DNA of 64,000 nucleotides from Globodera rostochiensis (Eukaryota; Nematoda; Chromadorea; Rhabditida; Heteroderidae), in NCBI GenBank assembly GCA_018350325.1, contig JAEVLN010000005.1:196142-260141 (forward strand), given 5' to 3'. The notes below the pieces were generated by a model. It was given only the letters and a program-made list of their open reading frames with translations, was not told the DNA's origin and made no database searches. Both the position numbers and the translations under genes were made by a program. Below are positions 43,454 through 56,520 of the stretch, piece after piece (the first letter of the stretch is position 1; each line of letters begins with the position of its first letter).

Positions 43454-44865
43454 CTGCTTATAAAAAATTTTTTATAATAATTTTGTAAGTTAATCATCGC
43501 TGGAAAATTAAATTTATCGTTTGTATTCAATTATTTAGTTTCTTCTAATTTTGTTATTTGAGAAAGGACGATGTTCAAAATACAAAGTTAAGTATATTAA
43601 TGTAGACATTCATTCAAATTTTTTTTTTTAATTTTTTCCTTTTAATATGTTTAAATAGATTACAATTTTTTATATAGTTAAAAAGATTTTGTAACATCAA
43701 CTCAACAATAAGCCAAGATTGCCCAACCAGGCATTTAAACAACAATGACAGTGAAATGATCTTTTAGTTGTCATCTTTTTATAAATAAACAATTTATTTT
43801 GAAAGAGCTTTAAACTTTATTGAGTTTTACTTCTAATGAACATGATACTTAATATCTATATAATATATACATATTTGTGAAATGAGATAATTTTTATAAT
43901 TATTTAAGCCTGCACGCGATGCAGTAAGTTTAATTGTTTAATAAATGAAGCCTACTCACATAAAATCGTTCAAATATTTAATTTTTTGTTATTTTCTATT
44001 TTTTATTTTTTTATATTTACTGTATTATGTATTTACACATATTCATTGTTTCATTTTCTCAATGAAAATGATTCATGCCCTTTTCTTCCATTTAGGTACG
44101 TTGGCGATGTGGTCTAGCGAAAGGACAAACATCAACATCTCAGCTTTATTGTTGATTTAGCCAAATAATTTATATTTTAACCAATTTTAATTTTTCTAAT
44201 GCCTATATAAAATTTATATTTATTAAGTGAGTGCTTTGACCAAAAACCTCTATTTTCGAAAAAATGTTAATTTTGAAAAGGTATTTTAGTTTTATCAGTA
44301 TATTTTTAATTAATAATTGTTTATGTGCAGTTGATTTACGAGTGGGTTTTATTTGCGTATACAGAGATTCAATATTTTTAAAGCTGCTAACACATTATTT
44401 CGCCATAAAAACATAATTTTGGTAGGTGCATTTAATTGATTTAGTTATTAAGCAGTTTTGAAAAGGTTAATTAAATTTTTAATAACCTAAAGGGTTTGTA
44501 AATCCGAATATTTGTTTTATAAGTAATTTTTCAATTTAATAAGACTTTTTTAATATAAATCCTGTTCTACAATATCTGGTAGTCACTCAATCCAAATACA
44601 TTAAATTTTTTAAATTATGCTAGCTACTTTTTTTAATAATATAATTTTAATCATTACTTCGTCAATTTAACCTTTAATTAAATCATGTTATTTTGTAAGG
44701 ATATATTCTTCTATTTTGTATTACTAATGAGTGATAAAGTATTAAACTTTACAAAATGCGAATTTACGACTTCAATTTTAATTTTTTGTGTGAATTCTAT
44801 TATGCGCTTTCCTTTGCAATTTTATTATTGATAAAATGTTCAAAAAAGTAACTAAAAAATTATTA

Positions 44866-44976
44866 GGTGTGGTGCGTTGATGACCAAATTACTCTAACCG
44901 TCTGACTCTCTTTTTTTAGCACACTATTTCTTCAAATTATTAGGTGGGGTGCGTTGATGACCAAATTACTCTAATG
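44866..44976 (-). repeat. R1 repeat inside copy A
   Basis: Two inverted partial units of the repeat at 1-240 (GGTGCGTTGATGACCAAATT, CCGTCTGACTCTC), close to identical to the window-start copy. Confidence 0.85.
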
Positions 44977-45574
44977 AGGACACCGAGAAGTTCGCGATGA
45001 AAACAAAGCCTCGGTCCAAATAAGCCCCAGATTAATGATACAGAAATTGACATCATTCAAAGAAATGTAAAATCTCAATTTAGGAAATATATGATTAATT
45101 GTGATGTCACGAAATATGACAACAAATATCAAAGAAATAACAAATGGAAAAAAAACATAAAAATTCAAAATTTTTCTTTTAACTAAACGGTGTTTTTAAA
45201 GAAATATGATAAATGATAAAAATTGTGATGAAAGAAAGAATAATAAAAGAATGAGTATTCAACATGTTAAAATCACTTTTTAATATATGAAATCTTTCAA
45301 AGTCGAAGATATTACCATGAGATGGATCAGGCAAATTTTAAAAAATCTCTTTGTTAAATTATAATTGTTTAACTTTTACGGTTGGAAATAAAATAATCAA
45401 AAAATTAAATTTTTATAACTGTTATTTATTTATTTATGCTTTATTTCTGGGAAATCTGGATAGAGGCGGAAGAGTTGTTTGAGGTGGCCATTTTTGCTCA
45501 CATTTTATAATAAATAATTTATGTAGTTTTTTATTTAAATTTTCTTTTTAATGTGAAAAACACCTAAAATGTGC

Positions 45575-45730
45575 ATTTTTCTTAAGGAATTTTTTCAAAA
45601 TTGGATTTTAGGTGGTGCATTTTTGGATTTTATTGCATTTTTCTTAAGGAATTTTTTCAAAATTGAATTTTAGGTGGTGCATTTTTGGATTTTATTGCAT
45701 TTTTCTTAAGGAATTTTTCAGAAAATTTGC
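45575..45730 (+). repeat. 63-bp tandem repeat in copy A with inverted relative
   Basis: Two and a half units of GCATTTTTCTTAAGGAATTT followed by TTCAAAATTGAATTTTAGGT. An inverted, degraded relative lies at 46075-46190 (TTTAAGAAAAATGCAATAAA, AATGCACACCTAAAATCG) beside a C-run. The two could be the ends of a decayed foldback or MITE-like element of about 0.6 kb. Confidence 0.75.
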
Positions 45731-46194
45731 TCAAAAATCAATTATTGCTAAGCACAAACAAACCTACAAATAAGATGGTAAATTCAAAAAAAAATTAGTT
45801 GTATATTGTTGCTTGATATAAACAAGTAAATTTAAATTGCAATGATTAGAAAGTGTGTGCGCGAAGGGATCTGCTCCTGTTTGGAGTATAAAGCATAATA
45901 CCCAAGTTGTCGTTCATAAAGCGAATCTATTTTGTTTATTCGTAAAAATAACAATTTCTCGAATATTTTTGTTAAATCTATTTTTAAAATAAATCTAATT
46001 TTTTTACACAATTTTATAACAAAAATATAAAAATTCTAAAAAACTTTACCAAAAATCTAAATTTACAAAAAAAAGTTTAAGAAAAATGCAATAAAAAAAT
46101 ATTCCTTTAAAGTCAAATATTTTTGGTAAACAATTCTTTAAGAAAAATGAAATGAAAAGCAAAAAATGCACACCTAAAATCGTTTTTGAATCAG

Positions 46195-46205
46195 CCCCCC
46201 CCCCC
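46195..46205 (+). repeat. Run of 11 cytosines in copy A
   Basis: C11 followed by A7. The equivalent run in copy B at 52322-52331 has 10 C. Confidence 0.9.
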
Positions 46206-48232
46206 AAAAAAATTCCTGGACACGCTTTGACCGTAGCCTGTTTCAAATGAAAAAGAGTTATTGACAAATGAAGTTAACTATCCAACTTGATTGAATTTGC
46301 TTTTATTCGTTTATTTTATGCTTTTATTTTACTTATTTGCAAAAATTGCATTTTTTGATTTTTTATAAAATTTTAATTATTATTTTCAAAAATTGAAATT
46401 ATCCTCTTTGCCTTAGGTTTTACTATATACTTAAATAATTTTTTTATCATAAATTTGTTTAAGTTAATATAAGTTTTATCTAGAAAATATTTTTTTTTGT
46501 TATGCTAACATTTGACTCCTCTTTGTTTTTTATGGAGTTGTATCATCATTAAACGTTTATTTGCACGTCCGCCCTGCTTATTTTGCTTTCTTTTCCGTCG
46601 CTTCTTTTTTTTAATTTTTGTTCCAAAATACTTTTCATTTATATTAGTTATTAATATGAAAAACCAGATTTGGAATTAAAAGAATTTTATTTAATTTTTT
46701 ATTAACTAATTGGCTCATAGTAATAATTAAATATTTTATGTTTAAACAGTTCGGGTTTAACGATTTAAAACGTTATCTTTGGTGCTTTGGGTTTTTCTTA
46801 AATTAATATTCGGATTATCTGACCGGAAATATTTTAATAGATTTTTATTTGTGCAACTTTTATAAAAAATAAATAAATGTTTAGTATGTTAAATATTAAT
46901 ATTATATTATGTTGCGCAAAATGCTTTAAGATTTGGTAATTCGATTTTATTTAGCTACTAATATGAAAGTCGGTATGATAAACGGAAGTAACCCTATCCT
47001 AATCGCTGGCCATACTCCCATTCCTACAGACAGCCAACTTATTCCATTAAATTTTATATGTTAAAATTTTCAATAATATATTAAAATATTATATTTAAAT
47101 AGCAATATTTGATTCAAACTGGTTCCACGAGCACTCGGTTGCATTGTCTATATTATGTAAATTTTAATTGTATATGCTTTACATAGATAATCAAACATTT
47201 TGATTGATATATACATTTTTTGTTTGTTTCCAATTAATTGTTTGGTATATTATTCAAGAAACATATTTGATTCGGGTTTATTTTCTTGGTAATTGGCTTT
47301 TTTATTCAATTAACAGGATAATGTTTACTTTTTTTAGATTTTTTAATCAGGTTATTTTCTATTCATGAAATATTGAAATTGCTATAATCACTTCTCTTGT
47401 TGTATTACATTATCCAATTACTAAATATTGTTTTAGGTAAATAATCATATTTTAAGCTTTGGTATATTATTCTGAATTTTAAAATCTTAATTCTGGAATG
47501 TACTTTAATTATATTAGTGACTTGGTCTGCTTAGTCCGCAACTAGTCCGGGGATCGCATAAAATGTAAGTGTCACAGTCAACATACTAAATCAATTTTTT
47601 TAAGTTTGTACATATTTTATCTGCTTTATCTTTCTTTTCAAATCAATGCAAAAAGCTTTAGATTTATAAATAAATCAAATGTCATTTCTATTATATTAGC
47701 TTTAAAGTTAGTTAATTTTATTTTTTCCAATTATTTTTGTTTATATTTTTAAGGTTTTAAAGCAAATTTATTTTTTGGCACCATTTAATTGTTTCAGAAT
47801 ATTTAATATTAAAGTAGTGCAAGTTATGAAATTATTTCAAGCACAAGTGAATTAATTTCATTTGTTAAATTAAGCTTTAGTAAATCCAATTTTGATTTAA
47901 TTAATTAACTTCGATGTGTTTTAAATTGCATAAAAAATGGTGATGCATTTTTTGTAAATTTTTTTTTGTGAATTTCCTGATTGTCTAAGAGAGCTGAGTC
48001 GGTTTAATTATATTGTTCGCTCTCTTGTTTGTGTGTTGAATTGTTGTTGGTTTTTACTTCTGACACGATTAGCTTTGTAATCCTTTTTTCCAATTTATCC
48101 GCCGAAATGCAATCAATGTCCTTCAGTTTTGTCTAATTTTGTTCTAGGGTTTTTTTTAGACGATGAGCATAAAATCTGATCGATAAAAAAATCTTAAGCT
48201 AGTTCGCCAATCGTCATTTATGGATTTATACA

Positions 48233-48475
48233 ATGCATTACTTCTTTTTCTACTCAACCTTCGGCATTCAACTTTTTTTAAAATCTTGCACTGATAATTG
48301 TAAAACATTATACTTAATTGGGTTTCTTCTAAAAAGTTGTTATAATTGTTTGCGGAACCTTATGTCTAACTTCTTTTTATATTATTTCAATAAAAGGTTC
48401 GCTCGTGACCTCGTTGTGTACCAAAGATTTGGACAGCCAATTTATTTTATAATTATATTTTTAATATATCTATAA
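48233..48475 (+). CDS. 80-codon open frame in copy A, membrane-type
   Basis: ATG at 48233 to TAA at 48475. It starts MHYFFFYSTFGIQLFLKSC, with several cysteines (LKSCTDNCKTLYLIGFLLKS) and a GC-richer part reading NKRFARDLVVYQRFGQPIY, then a hydrophobic end. The sequence is unchanged in copy B (54345-54587), but so is nearly all of the DNA, so this is not evidence of selection. A frame of this length is about what chance would produce once. Confidence 0.3.
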   Translation: MHYFFFYSTFGIQLFLKSCTDNCKTLYLIGFLLKSCYNCLRNLMSNFFLYYFNKRFARDLVVYQRFGQPIYFIIIFLIYL

Positions 48476-49803
48476 ATGTCATTTTATTGCTTTTAAGGTG
48501 TGCCCATTAAATTAAATTTTTAGAATTTTTCTACCCCTTTATTTTGATAACTACATTTTTAATATAGAAAGGTTGAAAGCTTTTTTTGAACATTTTCTTA
48601 AATAATTAATTAAAATTTTGTGAACATTCTTTGTCGGATGATCGAGCTTTAGACTGAAGGTGCTTTGTTACATATTTCGACAAAGTCCCGTAGCCTTGGG
48701 ATTGAGATTGTTCATTATTATTATTTAAATTTTTTTTAACATAGTGAGGTATAAAGCCCTTACAAATTAGTTTTGTTACAAAAATTATTCAAAATCCTTA
48801 GCAGCATTTGGGCAATTTGTTGAATAAAAAGATTAAAACTGACTATTAATAAAAAACATTTAAAACTTTGTACGCATGCAGTTTTTAATGTTTATGATTG
48901 AAATTAAATGAAAATTTATTTAAAAAATGTTTACATTTAAAAGTTCAAAATATTCACTTTTAAACTAATAGTTATATGGAGCATCAAAATCTTAAAATTA
49001 TCATACTAATTATATACAATTACTCAAAACTTAAAGACTATAAAGTCATGCAAATTGTAAAAATAATAAAAGTTAAAATAAAATTGCAATTTTAAATAAG
49101 CAAACTTTTGTTAATCAGTGAAATAAAAATAACGAATTTTTATAAAAACAAATTATATCTCGCCGCCTGAACATGCGGTTAATTATCAAAAAAAAAACTA
49201 AATTAAATTGTTAAAAAATAAAATATTTATTTTAAATACCATACTTTTTAAATGCAAATTCTAATGCTTAAAGATAAAAGTTATTTCGCAAAAAATAAAA
49301 AGGACCCCTGATTAATGAATCAAAATTGCACGTTAAGCGGATTAATATTAATAATTAATAAAAGAAACTTAAAAACCGTGAGTGACAAATAAAAATATGA
49401 TCTCATAATTATTTAACATACGAGATGAAGTAAAATAGAATTTTCTTTGCATAAATTCATAAAAATAATCAAAATTAAATTATTGGATATAAATGCATAA
49501 TCCCTATAAATTTTTATAAATGAGGAAAACAAATTATACACTATTTATGTTTAGTAACAATAATTATTAGAAGCCAAAAAAGCAAAACGAGGCTGCACCC
49601 AAAAAAAAGTACACATGCGCAACGTCACCTTATCTCGCTACACCGGAAATCAAGTCCACAGACTTGCATGTCGAATAACCTTTATAAAATAATTAAATAA
49701 TAATTCTATTTGCAAATGTACATAATTTTTTGACAGTGAGATCTCCGGATTCTAGCCAACTATATTGTAATGAATAAAAAATAATAATTAAAGGTATCGC
49801 TAA

Positions 49804-50034
49804 ATTCTCTTGGCCAACGCCAAAACTCCCTGTTTTTGCCCAATCTGCGACAACGAATTTCACCATGCAAGCAATTGCCCGGTGAACAAGCTCCAAAAAC
49901 AATGCCTCGCCTGCAAGCGGGAAAAGTTATTTATCTACAAATACGCAAAGCATTTTATTGAAAAAGAATTAATTAATTTAAAATTTAACAAATTGAATTC
50001 TTTTAGCAAGCAACAATATTTAAATTCCAATTAA
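49804..50034 (+). CDS. CCHC zinc-knuckle frame, copy A
   Basis: Open from 49804 to TAA at 50034 without an ATG (TTG at 49810). Contains PCFCPICDNEFHHASNCP, an exact C-x2-C-x4-H-x4-C zinc knuckle, followed nine residues later by C-x2-C (QCLACKRE). A knuckle plus a following CxxC recalls the Gag zinc region of BEL/Pao-type retrotransposons, but cellular proteins also have it and no protease or polymerase is nearby. The tail (EKELINLKFNKLNSF) is AT-rich. Could be an exon or a Gag remnant. Confidence 0.38.
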   Translation: MLLANAKTPCFCPICDNEFHHASNCPVNKLQKQCLACKREKLFIYKYAKHFIEKELINLKFNKLNSFSKQQYLNSN

Positions 50035-50987
50035 TAAAAAACAAATACAATGCAAAATTTATATATATGGGGACTTAAGTCTAAATAAAATTTCTTCGCT
50101 TAGCGAGAGATTGAATAAAAAGAAAAAAAAAATTAAATAATATAAGTGTGAATAAAATGTTAAATCATGTTTCATTTTCTCAATGAAAATGATTCATGCC
50201 CTTTTCTTCCATTTAGGTACGTTGGCGATGTGGTCTAGCGAAAGGACAAACATCAACATCTCAGCTTTATTGTTGATTTAGCCAAATAATTTATATTTTA
50301 ACCAATTTTAATTTTTCTAATGCCTATATAAAATTTATATTTATTAAGTGAGTGCTTTGACCAAAAACCTCTATTTTCGAAAAAATGTTAATTTTGAAAA
50401 GGTATTTTAGTTTTATCAGTATATTTTTAATTAATAATTGTTTATGTGCAGTTGATTTACGAGTGGGTTTTATTTGCGTATACAGAGATTCAATATTTTT
50501 AAAGCTGCTAACACATTTTTCGCCATAAAAACATAATTTTGGTAGGTGCATTTAATTGATTTAGTTATTAAGCAGTTTTGAAAAGGTTAATTAAATTTTT
50601 AATAACCTAAAGGGTTTGTAAATCCGAATATTTGTTTTATAAGTAATTTTTCAATTTAATAAGACTTTTTTAATATAAATCCTGTTCTACAATATCTGGT
50701 AGTCACTCAATCCAAATACATTAAATTTTTTAAATTATGCTAGCTACTTTTTTTAATAATATAATTTTAATCATTACTTCGTCAATTTAACCTTTAATTA
50801 AATCATGATTTTATTTTGTAAGGATATATTCTTCTATTTTGTATTACTAATGAGTGATAAAGTATTAAACTTTACAAAATGCGAATTTACGACTTCAATT
50901 TTAATTTTTTGTGTGAATTCTATTATGCGCTTTCCTTTGCAATTTTATTATTGATAAAATGTTCAAAAAAGTAACTAAAAAATTATT

Positions 50988-51098
50988 AGGTGTGGTGCGT
51001 TGATGACCAAATTACTCTAACCGTCTGACTCTCTTTTTTTAGCACACTATTTCTTCAAATTATTAGGTGGGGTGCGTTGATGACCAAATTACTCTAAT
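50988..51098 (-). repeat. R1 repeat inside copy B
   Basis: Same as 44866-44976. Confidence 0.85.
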
Positions 51099-51697
51099 GA
51101 GGACACCGAGAAGTTCGCGATGAAAACAAAGCCTCGGTCCAAATAAGCCCCAGATTAATGATACAGAAATTGACATCATTCAAAGAAATGTAAAATCTCA
51201 ATTTAGGAAATATATGATTAATTGTGATGTCACGAAATAAAAATGACAACAAATATCAAAGAAATAACAAATGGGAAAAAAACATAAAAATTCAAAATTT
51301 TTCTTTTAACTAAACGGTGTTTTTAAAGAAATATGATAAATGATAAAAATTGTGATGAAAGAAAGAATAATAAAAGAATGAGTATTCAACATGTTAAAAT
51401 CACTTTTTAATATATGAAATCTTTCAAAGTCGAAGATATTACCATGAGATGGATCAGGCAAATTTTAAAAAATCTCTTTGTTAAATTATAATTGTTTAAC
51501 TTTTACGGTTGGAAATAAAATAATCAAAAAATTAAATTTTTATAACTGTTATTTATTTATTTATGCTTTATTTCTGGGAAATCTGGATAGAGGCGGAAGA
51601 GTTGTTTGAGGTGGCCATTTTTGCTCACATTTTATAATAAATAATTTATGTAGTTTTTTATTTAAATTTTCTTTTTAATGTGAAAAACACCTAAAAT

Positions 51698-51852
51698 GTG
51701 CATTTTTCTTAAGGAATTTTTTCAAAATTGGATTTTAGGTGGTGCATTTTTGGATTTTATTGCATTTTTCTTAAGGAATTTTTTCAAAATTGAATTTTAG
51801 GTGGTGCATTTTTGGATTTTATTGCATTTTTCTTAAGGAATTTTTCAGAAAA
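51698..51852 (+). repeat. 63-bp tandem repeat in copy B
   Basis: Same as 45575-45730, with the inverted relative at about 52200-52310. Confidence 0.75.
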
Positions 51853-54344
51853 TTTGCTCAAAAATCAATTATTGCTAAGCACAAACAAACCTACAAATAA
51901 GATGGTAAATTCAAAAAAAAATTAGTTGTATATTGTTGCTTGATATAAACAAGTAAATTTAAATTGCAATGATTAGAAAGTGTGTGCGCGAAGGGATCTG
52001 CTCCTGTTTGGAGTATAAAGCATAATACCCAAGTTGTCGTTCATAAAGCGAATCTATTTTGTTTATTCGTAAAAATAACAATTTCTCGAATATTTTTGTT
52101 AAATCTATTTTTAAAATAAATCTAATTTTTTTACACAATTTTATAACAAAAATATAAAAATTCTAAAAAACTTTACCAAAAATCTAAATTTACAAAAAAA
52201 AGTTTAAGAAAAATGCAATAAAAAAATATTCCTTTAAAGTCAAATATTTTTGGTAAACAATTCTTTAAGAAAAATGAAATGAAAAGCAAAAAATGCACAC
52301 CTAAAATCGTTTTTGAATCAGCCCCCCCCCCAAAAAAATTCCTGGACACGCTTTGACCGTAGCCTGTTTCAAATGAAAAAGAGTTATTGACAAATGAAGT
52401 TAACTATCCAACTTGATTGAATTTGCTTTTATTCGTTTATTTTATGCTTTTGTTTTACTTATTTGCAAAAATTGCATTTTTTGATTTTTTATAAAATTTT
52501 AATTATTATTTTCAAAAATTGAAATTATCCTCTTTGCCTTAGGTTTTACTATATACTTAAATAATTTTTTTATCATAAATTTGTTTAAGTTAATATAAGT
52601 TTTATCTAGAAAATATTTTTTTTTGTTATGCTAACATTTGACTCCTCTTTGTTTTTTATGGAGTTGTATCATCATTAAACGTTTATTTGCACGTCCGCCC
52701 TGCTTATTTTGCTTTCTTTTCCGTCGCTTCTTTTTTTTAATTTTTGTTCCAAAATACTTTTCATTTATATTAGTTATTAATATGAAAAACCAGATTTGGA
52801 ATTAAAAGAATTTTATTTAATTTTTTATTAACTAATTGGCTCATAGTAATAATTAAATATTTTATGTTTAAACAGTTCGGGTTTAACGATTTAAAACGTT
52901 ATCTTTGGTGCTTTGGGTTTTTCTTAAATTAATATTCGGATTATCTGACCGGAAATATTTTAATAGATTTTTATTTGTGCAACTTTTATAAAAAATAAAT
53001 AAATGTTTAGTATGTTAAATATTAATATTATATTATGTTGCGCAAAATGCTTTAAGATTTGGTAATTCGATTTTATTTAGCTACTAATATGAAAGTCGGT
53101 ATGATAAACGGAAGTAACCCTATCCTAATCGCTGGCCATACTCCCATTCCTACAGACAGCCAACTTATTCCATTAAATTTTATATGTTAAAATTTTCAAT
53201 AATATATTAAAATATTATATTTAAATAGCAATATTTGATTCAAACTGGTTCCACGAGCACTCGGTTGCATTGTCTATATTATGTAAATTTTAATTGTATA
53301 TGCTTTACATAGATAATCAAACATTTTGATTGATATATACATTTTTTGTTTGTTTCCAATTAATTGTTTGGTATATTATTCAAGAAACATATTTGATTCG
53401 GGTTTATTTTCTTGGTAATTGGCTTTTTTATTCAATTAACAGGATAATGTTTACTTTTTTTAGATTTTTTAATCAGGTTATTTTCTATTCATGAAATATT
53501 GAAATTGCTATAATCACTTCTCTTGTTGTATTACATTATCCAATTACTAAATATTGTTTTAGGTAAATAATCATATTTTAAGCTTTGGTATATTATTCTG
53601 AATTTTAAAATCTTAATTCTGGAATGTACTTTAATTATATTAGTGACTTGGTCTGCTTAGTCCGCAACTAGTCCGGGGATCGCATAAAATGTAAGTGTCA
53701 CAGTCAACATACTAAATCAATTTTTTTAAGTTTGTACATATTTTATCTGCTTTATCTTTCTTTTCAAATCAATGCAAAAAGCTTTAGATTTATAAATAAA
53801 TCAAATGTCATTTCTATTATATTAGCTTTAAAGTTAGTTAATTTTATTTTTTCCAATTATTTTTGTTTATATTTTTAAGGTTTTAAAGCAAATTTATTTT
53901 TTGGCACCATTTAATTGTTTCAGAATATTTAATATTAAAGTAGTGCAAGTTATGAAATTATTTCAAGCACAAGTGAATTAATTTCATTTGTTAAATTAAG
54001 CTTTAGTAAATCCAATTTTGATTTAATTAATTAACTTCGATGTGTTTTAAATTGCATAAAAAATGGTGATGCATTTTTTGTAAATTTTTTTTTGTGAATT
54101 TCCTGATTGTCTAAGAGAGCTGAGTCGGTTTAATTATATTGTTCGCTCTCTTGTTTGTGTGTTGAATTGTTGTTGGTTTTTACTTCTGACACGATTAGCT
54201 TTGTAATCCTTTTTTCAAATGCAATCAATGTCCTTCAGTTTTGTCTAATTTTGTTCTAGGGTTTTTTTTAGACGATGAGCATAAAATCTGATCGATAAAA
54301 AAATCTTAAGCTAGTTCGCCAATCGTCATTTATGGATTTATACA

Positions 54345-54587
54345 ATGCATTACTTCTTTTTCTACTCAACCTTCGGCATTCAACTTTTTTTAAAATCTTG
54401 CACTGATAATTGTAAAACATTATACTTAATTGGGTTTCTTCTAAAAAGTTGTTATAATTGTTTGCGGAACCTTATGTCTAACTTCTTTTTATATTATTTC
54501 AATAAAAGGTTCGCTCGTGACCTCGTTGTGTACCAAAGATTTGGACAGCCAATTTATTTTATAATTATATTTTTAATATATCTATAA
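54345..54587 (+). CDS. 80-codon open frame in copy B, membrane-type
   Basis: Identical to the frame at 48233-48475. The DNA about 130 bp upstream differs by the 14-base stretch missing in this copy (ATTTATCCGCCGA is present only in A). Confidence 0.3.
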   Translation: MHYFFFYSTFGIQLFLKSCTDNCKTLYLIGFLLKSCYNCLRNLMSNFFLYYFNKRFARDLVVYQRFGQPIYFIIIFLIYL

Positions 54588-55915
54588 ATGTCATTTTATT
54601 GCTTTTAAGGTGTGCCCATTAAATTAAATTTTTAGAATTTTTCTACCCCTTTATTTTGATAACTACATTTTTAATATAGAAAGGTTGAAAGCTTTTTTTG
54701 AACATTTTCTTAAATAATTAATTAAAATTTTGTGAACATTCTTTGTCGGATGATCGAGCTTTAGACTGAAGGTGCTTTGTTACATATTTCGACAAAGTCC
54801 CGTAGCCTTGGGATTGAGATTGTTCATTATTATTATTTAAATTTTTTTTAACATAGTGAGGTATAAAGCCCTTACAAATTAGTTTTGTTACAAAAATTAT
54901 TCAAAATCCTTAGCAGCATTTGGGCAATTTGTTGAATAAAAAGATTAAAACTGACTATTAATAAAAAACATTTAAAACTTTGTACGCATGCAGTTTTTAA
55001 TGTTTATGATTGAAATTAAATGAAAATTTATTTAAAAAATGTTTACATTTAAAAGTTCAAAATATTCACTTTTAAACTAATAGTTATATGGAGCATCAAA
55101 ATCTTAAAATTATCATACTAATTATATACAATTACTCAAAACTTAAAGACTATAAAGTCATGCAAATTGTAAAAATAATAAAAGTTAAAATAAAATTGCA
55201 ATTTTAAATAAGCAAACTTTTGTTAATCAGTGAAATAAAAATAACGAATTTTTATAAAAACAAATTATATCTCGCCGCCTGAACATGCGGTTAATTATCA
55301 AAAAAAAAACTAAATTAAATTGTTAAAAAATAAAATATTTATTTTAAATACCATACTTTTTAAATGCAAATTCTAATGCTTAAAGATAAAAGTTATTTCG
55401 CAAAAAATAAAAAGGACCCCTGATTAATGAATCAAAATTGCACGTTAAGCGGATTAATATTAATAATTAATAAAAGAAACTTAAAAACCGTGAGTGACAA
55501 ATAAAAATATGATCTCATAATTATTTAACATACGAGATGAAGTAAAATAGAATTTTCTTTGCATAAATTCATAAAAATAATCAAAATTAAATTATTGGAT
55601 ATAAATGCATAATCCCTATAAATTTTTATAAATGAGGAAAACAAATTATACACTATTTATGTTTAGTAACAATAATTATTAGAAGCCAAAAAAGCAAAAC
55701 GAGGCTGCACCCAAAAAAAAGTACACATGCGCAACGTCACCTTATCTCGCTACACCGGAAATCAAGTCCACAGACTTGCATGTCGAATAACCTTTATAAA
55801 ATAATTAAATAATAATTCTATTTGCAAATGTACATAATTTTTTGACAGTGAGATCTCCGGATTCTAGCCAACTATATTGTAATGAATAAAAAATAATAAT
55901 TAAAGGTATCGCTAA

Positions 55916-56146
55916 ATTCTCTTGGCCAACGCCAAAACTCCCTGTTTTTGCCCAATCTGCGACAACGAATTTCACCATGCAAGCAATTGCCCGGTGAACA
56001 AGCTCCAAAAACAATGCCTCGCCTGCAAGCGGGAAAAGTTATTTATCTACAAATACGCAAAGCATTTTATTGAAAAAGAATTAATTAATTTAAAATTTAA
56101 CAAATTGAATTCTTTTAGCAAGCAACAATATTTAAATTCCAATTAA
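55916..56146 (+). CDS. CCHC zinc-knuckle frame, copy B
   Basis: Identical to 49804-50034, with the knuckle CPICDNEFHHASNC and CLAC intact. Confidence 0.38.
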   Translation: MLLANAKTPCFCPICDNEFHHASNCPVNKLQKQCLACKREKLFIYKYAKHFIEKELINLKFNKLNSFSKQQYLNSN

Positions 56147-56378
56147 TAAAAAACAAATACAATGCAAAATTTATATATATGGGGACTTAAGTCTAAATAA
56201 AATTTCTTCGCTTAGCGAGAGATTGAATAAAAAGAAAAAAAAATTAAATAATATAAGTGTGAATAAAATGTTAAATCAAAAACAGAGAGATTGTCTCAGC
56301 ATCCACTTAATACTTTATGTGAAATAAAACCAACGAGTTATTTATTAATCAGTGATAGATATGAAGGTAAATTTACAG

Positions 56379-56520
56379 GAATGTATCATTGAGAAAAAAT
56401 ATAAAAGTTATACGAGACGGACGCTATTTGCCAGACTATGAATGCAATATGGCGTCATATAAAAATAATAATTTCAGCAATAATAACGCTAATAAAATCC
56501 GGAATCACAATAAAAAATAA
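56379..56520 (+). CDS. Candidate terminal exon beyond the duplication
   Basis: Acceptor GGTAAATTTACAG, then a phase-2 frame of 46 codons to TAA at 56518-56520. Reads NVSLRKNIKVIRDGRYLPDY, then ECNMASYKNNNFSNNNANK. The GC-richer centre (RDGRYLPDYECNMAS) carries most of the weight; the Asn/Lys-rich tail follows from AT bias. No family recognised. Confidence 0.3.

Larger units (their letters stand above)
44047..50167 (+). repeat. Tandem duplication, copy A (6121 bp)
   Basis: Copy A runs from TGTTTCATTTTCTCAATG to GTTAAATCA and is followed immediately by copy B. Spotted differences between copies: one base at about 44395, plus 3 bases in B near 44690, plus 4 near 45116, one C in the C-run, one A/G change near 46326, and a 14-base stretch present only in A near 48098. 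Everything else compared by eye is identical. The junction at 50167/50168 has no repeat longer than a few bases. Confidence 0.95.
50168..56278 (+). repeat. Tandem duplication, copy B (6111 bp)
   Basis: Head-to-tail second copy of 44047-50167, ending GTTAAATCA at 56278, after which the sequence becomes unique. The offset between copies drifts from 6121 to 6111 through the small insertions and deletions noted for copy A. Confidence 0.95.

Noticed and set aside
44971..45168. 65-codon minus hydrophobic frame in copy A
   Set aside because: A 4-base insertion in copy B breaks it, so it is not maintained even between near-identical copies.
46046..46267. 73-codon minus frame with GGGADSK
   Set aside because: It is created by the C-run and flanking repeat; the run differs in length between the two copies, which would shift the frame.
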